Below are positions 9,601 to 21,500 of a DNA stretch of 24,349 nucleotides, piece by piece. A program made the translations under genes and the position numbers. The notes under the pieces were generated by a model. The model was not told the DNA's origin. It was given only the letters and a program-made list of their open reading frames with translations, and made no database searches. The DNA is from Bacteroidales bacterium GP4. Its GTDB lineage: Bacteria > Bacteroidota > Bacteroidia > Bacteroidales > Muribaculaceae. Each line of letters starts with the position of its first letter. Position 1 is the stretch's first letter. Location: contig DAAL01000038.1 of NCBI GenBank assembly GCA_001701065.1, positions 283 through 24,631 on the forward strand, in the 5' to 3' direction.

Positions 9601-9786
9601 AGAACCTTTAATTCTCACACTGACTCCAATAAGCGGTTCCCCGTCAACGGATGAAGTAACCGTACCGGAAACAGATATCTTCGGTGCCGCCATGACCTGC
9701 ATTGAAATCGCAGGAAGCAGAAGACAAAGCACCACAACTGCTTCGCTAATTCGAATAAGCGTCTTTCGCAAAATTAGTTTACTCAT
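6613..9786 (-). CDS. SusC/RagA-family TonB-dependent oligosaccharide transporter
   Basis: A 1057-residue outer-membrane beta-barrel that imports oligosaccharides using TonB energy. It has a signal peptide to about residue 34 (VMAA|PK), a carboxypeptidase-D-regulatory-like domain at ~37-110 (GEPLIGVSVRIKG, TDIDGKYAL), a TonB-box-like stretch DDVVVVGYG (115-123) and a plug domain with the SusC hallmarks LQGRAAGVQV, IRGTNSLNGNEPLYVIDGV and YGSRASNGVVLITTKRG. The remaining residues form the barrel, ending RMFTFGLNISL. The length is normal for the family. There is no N-terminal anti-sigma-interacting (STN) domain, which fits control by the nearby HTCS rather than by an ECF sigma factor. It is the first gene of the SusCD-SGBP-GH5 operon, with a regulatory gap of 194 bases upstream. 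Confidence 0.97.
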   Translation of the reverse strand: MSKLILRKTLIRISEAVVVLCLLLPAISMQVMAAPKISVSGTVTSSVDGEPLIGVSVRIKGSPQGVATDIDGKYALQAENGQVLQFTYIGYKQMEVTIDRNVIDVTMQEDYTTLDDVVVVGYGTMKRSDITGSVVSVGADEIKKTIVTSVDQALQGRAAGVQVTQNSGSPGGGISVAIRGTNSLNGNEPLYVIDGVAVDGKSSDGKTSALSTINPSDIVSMEVLKDASATAIYGSRASNGVVLITTKRGQVGKTRVTYEGYYALQQIPERLETMNLREYAVLYNERVDVLGWGEREEFADPSILGDGTDWQKEIFGNAGMWNHQVTVSGGSEATQFLISGSYTDQDGIAVGSKFERFTARINVDSKVTNWLQIGAQSSLSRTKRNNTIDDNNVILTALRQLPEVPARNPDGSWGYQEDNQLGIYYTNPLADALTRINYNKGLQALINAYANITLLPGLTARIEYGGTYDYGNSYYFQPEMTLGGMKQTSQSTRNSSNSRYTNFKQYVTYMKDFGKHGINIMAGHESQESKWENLSAGRTGYLFNNVPSLNVGDMKTATNGSGSGSFAIESYFGRVNYNFDNRYLLTATLRADGSSAFGSDNRWGWFPSVALAWRVKNESFLKNVEWLADAKLRLGWGLVGNQNAGNYAYGSTMASVATAWGTGFFPANFANSKLKWEETHSYNVGFDLAMLNNRIEFIFDAYLKNTDNLLMQAALPSYISGVIASPWVNTGEMRNKGFEFTLNTVNISNRDLTWTSGLTFSLNRNKVLKLYTESTGIQGKIGNEVFTYTTVGNPVAQFYGYKVIGMFEKESDFYMKDGNGDFILDANGDRHFVAIPENKEIAEGTGVWYGDYIYEDLNGDGVIDEKDRTYIGNPEPKFTFGFNNTINWKGFDFNLFLTGSVGNDGYNYLLQQQSDPANRWTTLKSVCDFAKVALINPDGERTLDNMYVSNPGASTYRIDQSASNQNSRTSNVFVQDASYLRIKNLSVGYTLPSTIMRKVGIESLRVYCNIQNLYTFTKYKGYDPEIGAYNQQVLLRGVDYARYPSQRMFTFGLNISL

Positions 9787-9800
9787 TGCTCATAACAGAT

Positions 9801-9830
9801 TTGAGGTTAAATTATTTTAATTGAGGTTAA
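9801..9830. repeat. Direct repeat TTGAGGTTAA x2 in the susC leader
   Basis: Two perfect 10-bp copies at 9801-9810 and 9821-9830, exactly 20 bp apart start to start (about two helical turns). They lie between the predicted -7 box and the susC ATG. The mRNA-sense version is TTAACCTCAA. A one-base-shorter relative occurs at the same distance before the GH43 start (see findings). Confidence 0.6.
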
Positions 9831-9849
9831 TGTTACGTAAGTTTCGGAG

Positions 9850-9857
9850 CAAAATTA
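9850..9857 (-). promoter_or_regulatory. -7 box of the susC operon
   Basis: The minus strand reads TAATTTTG, matching TAnnTTTG, 63 bases before the susC ATG. The -33 region is poor: only GTTG at 16-base spacing. This would fit a promoter that needs an activator such as the HTCS. Confidence 0.5.
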
Positions 9858-9926
9858 TGAATTATACCGCCGACAACGCATAAAATTTGTTACCGATAAG
9901 CGCACGCACACCGTTTATGTAGGGTA

Positions 9927-9968
9927 AAGGGATGTTAACAATGAAATAAAATATTGTTAACATCCCTT
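9927..9968. promoter_or_regulatory. 16-bp perfect inverted repeat between acetylesterase and susC (operator or terminator)
   Basis: Arms AAGGGATGTTAACAAT (9927-9942) and ATTGTTAACATCCCTT (9953-9968) are perfectly complementary around a 10-base A/T loop. It begins 12 bases after the acetylesterase stop and ends about 70 bases upstream of the susC -7 box. It could terminate the upstream operon, but no T-run follows the stem in the minus direction. Its core GATGTTAACAA recurs in the HTCS/GH43 divergent region, which favours a regulator-binding dyad. Confidence 0.55.
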
Positions 9969-9980
9969 GCCAGAGTATTC

Positions 9981-11417
9981 TTATTCATCCCAATTGTCAG
10001 TGCGGAACGGCACAAGCGGCAGTCCAAATTGATTGTGGATTCCCCCTATAGAAAAGTTACGGAAACAATATCTTACCGCCTTTATGTCGTCAACCTCATC
10101 CGACGATACTTCAATAGCACTGCAGTACCACAGTTCTTTCGCCTTAGCAGGATGAAAGACTTTGTCGGCTCCCGCCACCTCAAATCCTTCGAGGGTACCA
10201 TTGGGGGTAAGACCATTGGTTATATTGTCAAGATGCACCACTGCCTTATTTCCGTTAAGCTCTACCGATTTATAGCAGGGATAATAAGCAGGCACACCAT
10301 CTATGCCGTAAGTGCGGTTAGCGGCAATGAAAGCAAGACGCTCTCCTATCTCCTCTTTCTTTGAACCGTGAATGTCCTCTATCTCCCTGGGATATATAAG
10401 GTCGGTAGTGCTTACATAGCCGCTGTTGGGAATTATATCAGCCGCTTTATGCTGCGCTTCCCTCAACAGAGCCGCCATGGTTCCGTCAGGATTTCCGTAG
10501 TTCCAAGCCGGAATCTCCACGAAGTAGAAAGGAAGCTCACCTTGTTTCCACTCGTCGCGCCATATCTTAACCATGTCAGCAAGCCTCTGCGGATAATTAT
10601 TGTGCGCGCCCACATTAGCCTCGCCCTGGTTCCACAGAAAACCTTTTATTGTGTAACCCACGATAGGATGAAGCATGGCATTGTACATGATGTTTATACG
10701 TTCCCACAGGTGCAGCACTGAATCAGGTGTAGCTTTTTCCTTCTCCACGCTGCAGTCAGGGTACTGGTCAAGCTTCCATTTAGGCATCCAACCCTCCACT
10801 CTGCTGCCGCCAAGCGAACTGTTGATAATCCCAACGGGAACACCGAGAATTTCATTAAGCGACCGGGCAAAGAAATAAGCCACAGCCGAGAAATTTCCGG
10901 CATTTTCAGGTTTACTCTCCATCCACTTGCCTTCAACGCTGTCCTGTAGCTCATACTCGCCTTTGCGAGTAACAGTAGCCACACGGATTCCGGGGTAACG
11001 TCCGGAATAAGCTATGGCACGTCCGGCATTCTCCACCGGCTGACACCAGAAGCCATTGAGAGGCATCTCCATATTGGACTGTCCGGAACATAGCCATACT
11101 TCACCTATAAGCACATTTTCGAGCTTGACCGAGGAGCCGTCCCCCTTAATCTCTATAGTCTGCGGAGTATAAGAAGCCTCCGGAGTAGCCACCTCCACAT
11201 TCCAGCGTCCTTTCTTGTCGGCTGTAGCGGAATAGGTTTTGCCGTCCCAAGCCGGAGTAACCGAGATTACAGCCCCGGGCGTGCTCCATCCCCACAAGCG
11301 GGCATCGGATTGCTGTTGAAGCACCATATTATCACTTATAATGTCAGGCAATTTTATTTCAGCCTTTGATGCCATGGCGGTCAAAACGACCATACCACCA
11401 ATTAAAAACTTTTTCAT
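9981..11417 (-). CDS. SGNH acetylesterase (annotated-type "sialate O-acetylesterase"), possibly CE20-like
   Basis: A secreted carbohydrate esterase predicted to remove O-acetyl groups from imported oligosaccharides. The 478-residue protein has a signal peptide to about residue 19 and a small beta domain at ~20-100. The SASA/SGNH hydrolase fold follows, with SGQSNMEMP (catalytic Ser114), SSLGGS, WNQGE (262-266) and the C-terminal DIHGSKKEEIGERLA block with His350 and nearby Asp348. The ATG at 11417 (MKKFLIGG) was chosen over an upstream in-frame ATG because it starts the signal peptide. By family it would be named sialate O-acetylesterase, but no sialidase or sialic acid gene is nearby. A role on acetylated plant hemicellulose, as shown for CE20 xyloglucan acetylesterases of Xanthomonas, suits the context better. 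It is the last gene of its operon, 22 bases after GH42. Confidence 0.83.
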   Translation of the reverse strand: MKKFLIGGMVVLTAMASKAEIKLPDIISDNMVLQQQSDARLWGWSTPGAVISVTPAWDGKTYSATADKKGRWNVEVATPEASYTPQTIEIKGDGSSVKLENVLIGEVWLCSGQSNMEMPLNGFWCQPVENAGRAIAYSGRYPGIRVATVTRKGEYELQDSVEGKWMESKPENAGNFSAVAYFFARSLNEILGVPVGIINSSLGGSRVEGWMPKWKLDQYPDCSVEKEKATPDSVLHLWERINIMYNAMLHPIVGYTIKGFLWNQGEANVGAHNNYPQRLADMVKIWRDEWKQGELPFYFVEIPAWNYGNPDGTMAALLREAQHKAADIIPNSGYVSTTDLIYPREIEDIHGSKKEEIGERLAFIAANRTYGIDGVPAYYPCYKSVELNGNKAVVHLDNITNGLTPNGTLEGFEVAGADKVFHPAKAKELWYCSAIEVSSDEVDDIKAVRYCFRNFSIGGIHNQFGLPLVPFRTDNWDE

Positions 11418-11439
11418 TATTAAGAAGATATTTAATATG

Positions 11440-13512
11440 TTATTTATGCAAAAGAATAGCGACATCCCATGCGCCCAAGGTAACGCTATCGCCGTCACTG
11501 ACATCGGCACCGGTAAGCAGATTCACCGCACGACCACGAGTGTATTTCACCTCGACAGGCGCTCCGCTGTAATTGAATATATAATCGAGCTTCTTTCCTT
11601 TCCCGTTGGTGCCTGAACGCATTATCACAGGGAATTCATACTCATTTTCAGCTATAATGCCCTTATCCACAGCCGCAAGACGCACAATCTTATTCATCAG
11701 TTCCTGCGAGGGATAAGTGCCTATATAGTACAGCTTTCCTTTACCATAGTCATTCTCAGTCACTGCCGGCCATTGTCCGAAGAATGGATGGTCAGCGTAA
11801 GCAAGCGGTTTTGCGGTTTCCGGAATGATAAATTCGTACCAGGTGCCTATGCTGTTACGGTCGCCAAGCCCGAAAGCATTATCCTTCAATTTCATGTCAT
11901 TGATTGTGGAATACTCCTGATAGTAGAATCCGCAAGCATCACGCAACGGGCCGGGCGCGCACACCGGGCGCACAGCCGAATGCTCGTTGCAATAACCGCT
12001 CTTATTCATCATCACCACATGACCGCCGTCCTTCACAAACCGGTCGATAGCGGCAAGCAGGCTGTCGTCAGCCACATACAGGGGCGGGATGACAAGCATG
12101 GAATACTTACTGAAATCACGCATTTTGTCACACGGCACTATGTCACATTCTATGTTCTGATTGTATAAAGCTCTATGGGCAAGATGAACAGGATAATTCA
12201 CATCGGTAGGATAACCTCCCCCATTGGCATAAGGCATGAAAGTAAGCGCATGATGGGAATCATGGCTGTAAAGAATCGCCACCTTATTGTCCTTCTTAAG
12301 ATTGACAATATCGGTACCTATCTTCTCAAGTTCCTTGGCGGTGCGCTGAAACTCACGCGACACACGGTTAGGCTCAAGGTCATGTCCTATAACACCGCGC
12401 CAATAAGTTTCTTGACCGTAATGGAGCGTAGCCCAGTGCCAATATTCGACCATGTTGGCACCTGAAGCATAGTGGGAATAGACATTTTGACGCAACTGAT
12501 TGTCGTAAGGAGGATATTGGCTTTTCGCATCCCATCCGGTGCCCTGCGCATTGGTTTCGGTGATAAGATAATTGTTGCCTGCCACAGTTCTCATAAAGTC
12601 ACCGGCATAAGCAATCAACTGTCCGTCCTGACCATCCTGAACGCCATGGTAGACATTGATGGCGGGATACTGCATCTGACGGAAGGACTCTACCTGGTCC
12701 ACATTGTGGAATGCCGGCATGAAGCAATGGGTCACAAACTGGCCAGGACGCTTGTATTCGTTCACAATGTCGCACTGCCAGTTAAGGAAATCAGCCACGC
12801 GCTTGCGGTTGTAGCGCTCCCATTCATTTTTATAGGAAGGATTGGTCACTCCGTCACGCTCATAAAACTCTTCCCAGGTATTGATGTTCATGCCCCAGTA
12901 GTTCATGCCCCATTCCTTGGTGAGGAGGTCAAGATCGCCGCCGAACTTATCCTTGATGTAGTTACGGAATCCGATAAAGTAGTCACGGTTGTTGACACCT
13001 CTCGACTCCAGTTCATTGTCAACCTGATAGCCTATTATAGCAGGATGCTTGGCGTAACGGTCGAGCATTTTGCGGATTATACGTTCACTATAGAACAGAT
13101 AAGTGGGATTAGTGAAATCCATGTTCTGACGTATTCCATAATGGGACTTTTCGCCGTTCATTTTCTCCGAAAGCACTTCAGGGTGTTTATGGGCAAGCCA
13201 TGCCGGGATGGAATAAGTGGGAGTGCCGAGAATAACCTTGATTCCGGCATCATGGAATTTATCAAGAATGGTATCCATCCATTCAAATTCAAACTTACCT
13301 TCCTGAGGCTCAAACAGTCCCCATGACGATTCACCCACACGCACCACCGTCAACCCGGCATCCTTCATCATGGCGATATCCTTGTCAAGTCGTTCATAAG
13401 GCATATATTCATGATAGTAAGCCGCGCCATATAATGGCTTGTCGAATACATACTGTGCCGACACACTCGCCGCCAGCAACATTCCAATACCAAATAATGA
13501 CAATTTTTTCAT
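11440..13512 (-). CDS. GH42 beta-galactosidase
   Basis: A retaining exo-enzyme releasing terminal beta-D-galactose (some members accept alpha-L-arabinopyranose). The 690 residues match the family length. The signal peptide ends at VSAQ (~20), predicting a periplasmic location. The catalytic (beta/alpha)8 domain (~22-390) opens with LYGAAYYHEYMPYERLDKDI and has VRVGESSWGLFEPQEG, LGTPTYSIPAWL, acid/base Glu167 in GYQVDNE and nucleophile Glu319 in LITETNAQG, then the GANMVEYWHW block. Residues ~395-610 are the trimerization, flavodoxin-like domain (VAILYSHDSHHAL, DGGHVVMMNKSG). A small C-terminal beta domain follows, ending LGAWDVAILL. It starts 5 bases after the GH2 stop, so the two are tightly coupled. 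The family call is firm; the linkage preference is not visible. Confidence 0.93.
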   Translation of the reverse strand: MKKLSLFGIGMLLAASVSAQYVFDKPLYGAAYYHEYMPYERLDKDIAMMKDAGLTVVRVGESSWGLFEPQEGKFEFEWMDTILDKFHDAGIKVILGTPTYSIPAWLAHKHPEVLSEKMNGEKSHYGIRQNMDFTNPTYLFYSERIIRKMLDRYAKHPAIIGYQVDNELESRGVNNRDYFIGFRNYIKDKFGGDLDLLTKEWGMNYWGMNINTWEEFYERDGVTNPSYKNEWERYNRKRVADFLNWQCDIVNEYKRPGQFVTHCFMPAFHNVDQVESFRQMQYPAINVYHGVQDGQDGQLIAYAGDFMRTVAGNNYLITETNAQGTGWDAKSQYPPYDNQLRQNVYSHYASGANMVEYWHWATLHYGQETYWRGVIGHDLEPNRVSREFQRTAKELEKIGTDIVNLKKDNKVAILYSHDSHHALTFMPYANGGGYPTDVNYPVHLAHRALYNQNIECDIVPCDKMRDFSKYSMLVIPPLYVADDSLLAAIDRFVKDGGHVVMMNKSGYCNEHSAVRPVCAPGPLRDACGFYYQEYSTINDMKLKDNAFGLGDRNSIGTWYEFIIPETAKPLAYADHPFFGQWPAVTENDYGKGKLYYIGTYPSQELMNKIVRLAAVDKGIIAENEYEFPVIMRSGTNGKGKKLDYIFNYSGAPVEVKYTRGRAVNLLTGADVSDGDSVTLGAWDVAILLHK

Positions 13513-13517
13513 ATTAT

Positions 13518-16652
<3,135 letters not shown>

Positions 16653-16655
16653 TTA

Positions 16656-18236
16656 TCAGGGCTTCTCTATAAAGTCAAACCAGTCAAAATCAGCCGGATT
16701 GGTGTTAGCCTTGCCATTACCCGACGCATACATGCCTATATACACTCCGGTGAAGCCGTAAATCACTTCATTGGCAAGATTACGTGTGGCGGCTTTACCC
16801 ACCAAGCGGGGCGATTTGCCGTCTTTGTCCTTAACCCAAAATTCATATTCATCAGGACCGGCGACGATACTGAGGACAACTTCCCCCTCAGGAAGCTCAA
16901 GATAATCGGTGCTTGCCTCTTCGTCATTAAGGTATTGACGCAGCATAGCCACTTTGTGTCCGTCACGCTTGGTAACAAGGAAGTCATAGTGGTTCTTGTC
17001 ATTGCCTCGTATAATCAATCCCGCTTCTTCGTTATCCGATACAGGCGAAAAGTCCATCTTGGCTGAAGCTTCAAGGTTTAAAGCTGTCTGTCTACGTCCC
17101 ACAAACGCAGGCGAATCATTCTGTTTCAACGAAAGCGCGGAACCGTTCAACCTCAGATAACCTTTACGTGCAGTCAAAGACCAGTCTTTGTCGTAAGGAT
17201 TACGGAGGAAATTCCAATATAGATTCAATTTGTCCTTATTAAAATCATCCCGCTCCGGGTCTTTTTCCCACGGATGCCAAGGCAACGGAGGACGCTCGTA
17301 CTGTTCAGCCACAACACCGTCGGTGCCTACCTTGGGCCATCCGTCGGTCCATGTCACGGGAGCAAGGAATGTCTCGCGTCCCATGTGCTGGAACTTATCT
17401 TTACTTGGACGGATACCTAAACACACCGCCCACCAGCTGCTGTCGGGCAGTTGAACCAAATCGGCGTGTCCTATCGCCTGGAAAGGATGCTCCGGAACGT
17501 TCATGTTGGACAGCACCGGATTTATCGGACTCGGTTCATAAGGACCGTAAGGATTTTTACTCCGCTGTATGACTTCCCGGTGTTCATAACCGGTTCCGCC
17601 TTCTGCCGACATTATATAATAGTATTCTCCGATTTTATAGAAATGCGGTCCTTCGGGCGACGAGCCGCCAAGACCTGATGCCACTTTCCGACGAGGTTCA
17701 ATCTCTTTTCCGGTAGTCACGTCGATTGTACCGAGCAAAAAGCTTCCGGCATTGTCAGGGCTTAGATAGTAAGTTTTCCCGTCATAAAAATCAAGCGAGG
17801 GGTCAACCCACCATTGATCCAGCCACACAGGGTCCGACCACGGACCGGCAGGGTCTTTTGCTGTCACAATGGAGATGCCGCGGGAACCTTCGCCGCCGTA
17901 ATTTGTCCCGATTATGTAAAATGTTCCGTCATGGTAGCGCAATGTAGGAGCATATTGACCGCCCGAAGTTCCGGCTCCTTTCAACGGATTGCTCTGATGA
18001 GTGGAAAGCGCATGCCCTATTATGTGCCAGTTCACAAGATCCTTGCTGTGGTAGATAGGCAGCCCTGGATAATATTCGAAGGTGGATGTCACAAGATAAA
18101 AATCATCACCCACCCTGCAGATACTCGGGTCAGGATTCATCCCTGTTAAAATGGGATTACTGAAGGTCTCGGCTTCTAACGACACACTGCCTGCCATCAG
18201 AAACATTGCTAAAAATGAGGTTGCAAATCGGTTCAT
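16656..18236 (-). CDS. GH43 arabinofuranosidase/xylosidase, subfamily 12-like
   Basis: An inverting exo-glycosidase, probably an alpha-L-arabinofuranosidase, first gene of the GH43-GH2-GH42-esterase operon. The 526-residue protein starts at the ATG at 18236 (MNRFATSF), which begins a signal peptide ending near LEAE; an in-frame ATG 35 codons upstream would add untypical residues and overlap the promoter. The five-blade propeller (~25-315) contains general base Asp36 in NPDPSI, pKa-modulating Asp145 in WWVDPSLDF, acid Glu195 in SSPEGPHF and the GHADL histidine (257). The C-terminal half (~328-526) is the concanavalin-A-like beta-sandwich typical of GH43 xylosidase/arabinofuranosidase enzymes. 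BoGH43A/B of the B. ovatus xyloglucan locus have the same layout. The subfamily call is from overall resemblance only. Confidence 0.9.
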   Translation of the reverse strand: MNRFATSFLAMFLMAGSVSLEAETFSNPILTGMNPDPSICRVGDDFYLVTSTFEYYPGLPIYHSKDLVNWHIIGHALSTHQSNPLKGAGTSGGQYAPTLRYHDGTFYIIGTNYGGEGSRGISIVTAKDPAGPWSDPVWLDQWWVDPSLDFYDGKTYYLSPDNAGSFLLGTIDVTTGKEIEPRRKVASGLGGSSPEGPHFYKIGEYYYIMSAEGGTGYEHREVIQRSKNPYGPYEPSPINPVLSNMNVPEHPFQAIGHADLVQLPDSSWWAVCLGIRPSKDKFQHMGRETFLAPVTWTDGWPKVGTDGVVAEQYERPPLPWHPWEKDPERDDFNKDKLNLYWNFLRNPYDKDWSLTARKGYLRLNGSALSLKQNDSPAFVGRRQTALNLEASAKMDFSPVSDNEEAGLIIRGNDKNHYDFLVTKRDGHKVAMLRQYLNDEEASTDYLELPEGEVVLSIVAGPDEYEFWVKDKDGKSPRLVGKAATRNLANEVIYGFTGVYIGMYASGNGKANTNPADFDWFDFIEKP

Positions 18237-18250
18237 TACTATATTAGAAT

Positions 18251-18259
18251 TTGGGTTAA
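18251..18259 (-). other. TTAACCCAA leader element before GH43
   Basis: The plus strand reads TTGGGTTAA, 15-23 bases before the GH43 ATG. It resembles the susC leader repeat TTGAGGTTAA with one base missing and sits at the same distance from the start codon. Function unknown. Confidence 0.35.
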
Positions 18260-18266
18260 TATATCG

Positions 18267-18297
18267 CAAATTTATGAAATAATATCGTATTTGCAAA
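18267..18297 (-). promoter_or_regulatory. Promoter of the GH43-GH2-GH42-esterase operon
   Basis: Minus-strand TTTG (-33, 18294-18297), 19-base spacer and TAAATTTG (-7, 18267-18274) match the Bacteroidota consensus TTTG-N19-TAnnTTTG in both elements. Predicted start of transcription is near 18261, giving a leader of about 25 bases. This is the best promoter match in the window. Confidence 0.65.
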
Positions 18298-18362
18298 GTT
18301 AGCCGAGACTCGCCAATAAAACGGAAAGGGATATAATACATTTGTATCTATTAAGTTAATTC

Positions 18363-18410
18363 CGTGATAAACTAATGTTATTAATTAGCTAAACCTTTGT
18401 TAACATCACG
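18363..18410. promoter_or_regulatory. Candidate operator in the HTCS/GH43 divergent gap
   Basis: A 48-bp A/T-rich stretch bounded by the inverted ends CGTGAT (18363-18368) and ATCACG (18405-18410). It contains TTGTTAACATC (18397-18407), identical to one arm core of the dyad upstream of susC, and a small CTAAT/ATTAG inverted repeat (18372-18388). It lies 89 bases from the GH43 -7 box and about 100 from the HTCS -7 box, so it could serve both directions. Inferred site for the HTCS DNA-binding domain. Confidence 0.4.
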
Positions 18411-18509
18411 TTTCAGCGGTTTTGTAAAGTTTTATAATTAAGCACATTGCATTACACACAAGCATCAAGTATGAAATTGCCGCTATTCCTGTTTAAAATA
18501 AAAAATAAT

Positions 18510-18517
18510 TATATTTG
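18510..18517 (+). promoter_or_regulatory. -7 box of the HTCS gene
   Basis: TATATTTG matches TAnnTTTG, ending 21 bases before the ATG at 18539, which implies a very short leader. No clear -33 TTTG. A second plus-strand match, TACATTTG at 18337-18344, would give a long leader and also lacks a -33 box. Confidence 0.45.
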
Positions 18518-18538
18518 TAATTGAAAAGCCAATCCCTA

Positions 18539-21500
18539 ATGAAACATTACATATCATTACTCCTATTTTTTGCGACTCTGACTGTATGTGCCAATGAAAA
18601 CATCAAATTCCGGCATATAACAATGTCGGACGGATTAAGCGATAATCAGATCACCCACATTACCCGTGACTCACAGGGATTCATGTGGTTCGCCACCTCT
18701 AATGGACTTAACCGTTACGATGGATATACAATCAAAGTTTTCTCAAGGAATCCCGAGCTGCCCAACGGGATGAACAGCTCTTATGTGGAAAGTCTCCAAG
18801 AGGATGCCAACGGCTATTTATGGGTCAAGCACTGGACGGGTAATTATGAATGTTTCGACCCCTACAAGGAAATATTTATTGACTCTAAAGACTTACTTGA
18901 GAAATTTGGGGTCACTGAGAAAATATCACTGGTGTACATTGACCGTTATAAGAATTTGTGGATGCATAGCGACACAAATGGCACGTTTCACTATGATTTT
19001 TCCACAAAAAAGTTGACATTGGTTCCACAAAACAGCGCAAAGGCTAACAACGCTGAGTTCAAAGTCACTTACTTTTCCGAAGACAGGGACGGTATACTGC
19101 GCATGTATTCCAATGGTTTCTTCGACCACGTGGACCGGGTGGAACACAACATCGACTATGAAAACTCGTACCTTTCATCAAATGCCGACTTGGCTGACAG
19201 CGAATACAGAATCTTTGCCGACAAAGACGGCGATTACTGGATATGGAACAAAAAAGGAGTGTGGACTTACTATTCCCACGAAAAGCACTGGGAATTCAAC
19301 AATAGCGATAAAGATTCAAACTACCCACTTTCCGGCAACCATGTGTACTCCATCATCAACGACCGTTATGGACGCATATGGATAGGCATCGACCACGGAG
19401 GCATAAATATAATAGACAAAAAACACAAAACAATAAAGCACATAGTTCATGCCGAGGTTGACGAAAGCAGCCTTATACATAACAGCGTAAACCACTTGTA
19501 TGCCGACAGCGACGGTACCATATGGGCGGGAACTTTCAGACTCGGAATATCCTACTACAATGAAAACCTATTCAAATTCTACACCGATCACTTCACCGAA
19601 TTTCATAACATTAAGACATTCACCCCCGATGTGACATATTTCATCGAGGACAAGGACAAGAACATCTATTTGGGAGTTCCCTCCGGTATTATAAAGATGA
19701 ACAGCACGCTTCAACAAAAAAACCTTATCTCCATACCGACACCCCACATATCTTTCCCTGACGATGTAATCCTCGGAATGGAATACACCTCTGACGGCAA
19801 ATTATGGCTTGGGACCTACCAAAGCGGACTAATATCCTATGACAACAACACCTTCACGTCCCACACTCTTGACACCGGCAACAAAAACTCTAAAGCCAAC
19901 CGCACTATATGGTCTCTCGCTCGTGACAAGTCGGGATACCTATGGATAGGCACTTGGGGTGCAGGATTGTGGGGAATTGACCCCGTGTCGGGTAAATGCC
20001 GCCAATATAACGACGCAAACGGCACATTCAACAATCAGGAGATTACTTCAATATGCGTGTCGAAGGACGGAAATCTGTACATGGCTACCACCTATGGAAT
20101 GCTGATATATTATCCCGCAACCGGAATTTTTGAAAAGTTGCTCGGCAACCGTAAATATGAAGTAGCATTAACTGATGCCAATCTCAGCCACATCACGGAG
20201 GACAGCCGCGGACTTTTATGGATTTCAACGCGTGAGGGCATCAATGTGTATGACCGCAAGAACGACAATCTGACCATTCTCCCCGGTACGCTGCGCAACT
20301 CGATAATCCACGGAACAGTCGAGGACAACGATAAAAACATGTGGGCTACCACTTCCACCGGAATATACCATATAATTGTCAGCGGTAGAGAGGCGAGCTA
20401 CAATTTCGACATCCAACGTTACAATGACTTAAGCGTAAGCGAGAATCAGCAGTTCAACCCGAGAGCCATAGGAAAGACCTCGGACGGCAGGATAGCAATA
20501 GGCGGAACCAAAGGAGTAAGCTTCATTGACCCCACTAACATCACTTACAACCCCAAGACTCCCGATGTAATATTCTCCAATCTCACCCTGTTCAACAAGA
20601 CAGTTAAGATAGATTCGCTCTATCAGGGCAACCGCATCCTTACATCCGCGCTTAACCATGCCGATGAAATTAAACTGAACTACAGCCAAAATGTATTTTC
20701 GGTGATGTTCTCGGCTATGGACTACACTTCCCCGGGAAAAAACGGATATATGTACAAGCTGGAGGGGTTTGATCCCGAATGGACATTCACCACTGACAAT
20801 AAACTTTCCTATACCAATCTCGCGCCCGGCTCTTATACTCTTAAAGTAAAAGCCATAAACGAGGATGGCGTAACGGAAGGAAACACTGCGCAACTGAAAA
20901 TTACCATAGCGCCGCCGTTCTATAAATCCTGGATTGCCTATATAATATATGTATTGCTTATAATAGGAATACTCCTCCTTATAAGAGCCTACATGCGCCA
21001 TAACGAAGCGCAGAAATACACTTTAATGCAGATTCAACAGGAGGCGAAACAAAAGCATGAGATTGACAACATGAAACTCCGCTTCTTCACCAATATAAGC
21101 CATGACCTGCGCACTCCCCTTACCCTTATACTCACTCCTCTCGAATATGTGACCGAACACATCGACAATCCCGAACTGAAGGACAAGCTTGTGATAGCCC
21201 ACAAAAATGCGCTTCGGCTTCTCGACATGGTGAACCAGCTCCTTGATTTCCGTAAAAGCGACATGACAGGACACACTATTGTCCCCAACCAAGGCGACAT
21301 CGTGGACACAATACGCACTTTATGCGACAATTTCGCCGCCTACTCCGAACAACGCAACATCAATCTCACCTTCTTCTCGCCCGTGAAGAAGCTTTACATG
21401 ATGTACGACGAGGACAAAATCAACAAGATTATAATGAATCTGCTGTCCAATGCTTTCAAGTTCACTCCCGAGGGAGGCAGAGTGGATGTGTCGCTTGACA

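Noticed and set aside
9981..11417. Sialic acid catabolism role for the locus
   Set aside because: Only the esterase family name suggests it; no sialidase, NanA or sialic acid transporter is present.
12472..13326. A 284-codon plus-strand open frame opposite GH42, and a 236-codon one opposite SusC (7294-8004)
   Set aside because: Both lie wholly inside strongly supported genes on the other strand, show no recognisable domain, and have composition expected from the reverse strand of a coding region.
18237..18341. Upstream in-frame ATG for the first GH43, adding 35 residues
   Set aside because: The extension overlaps the consensus promoter at 18267-18297 and precedes a normal signal peptide that starts at 18236.
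18521..18538. Upstream TTG start for the HTCS gene, adding six residues
   Set aside because: It would lie at or before the probable start of transcription set by the -7 box at 18510-18517, and the ATG at 18539 begins a normal signal segment.
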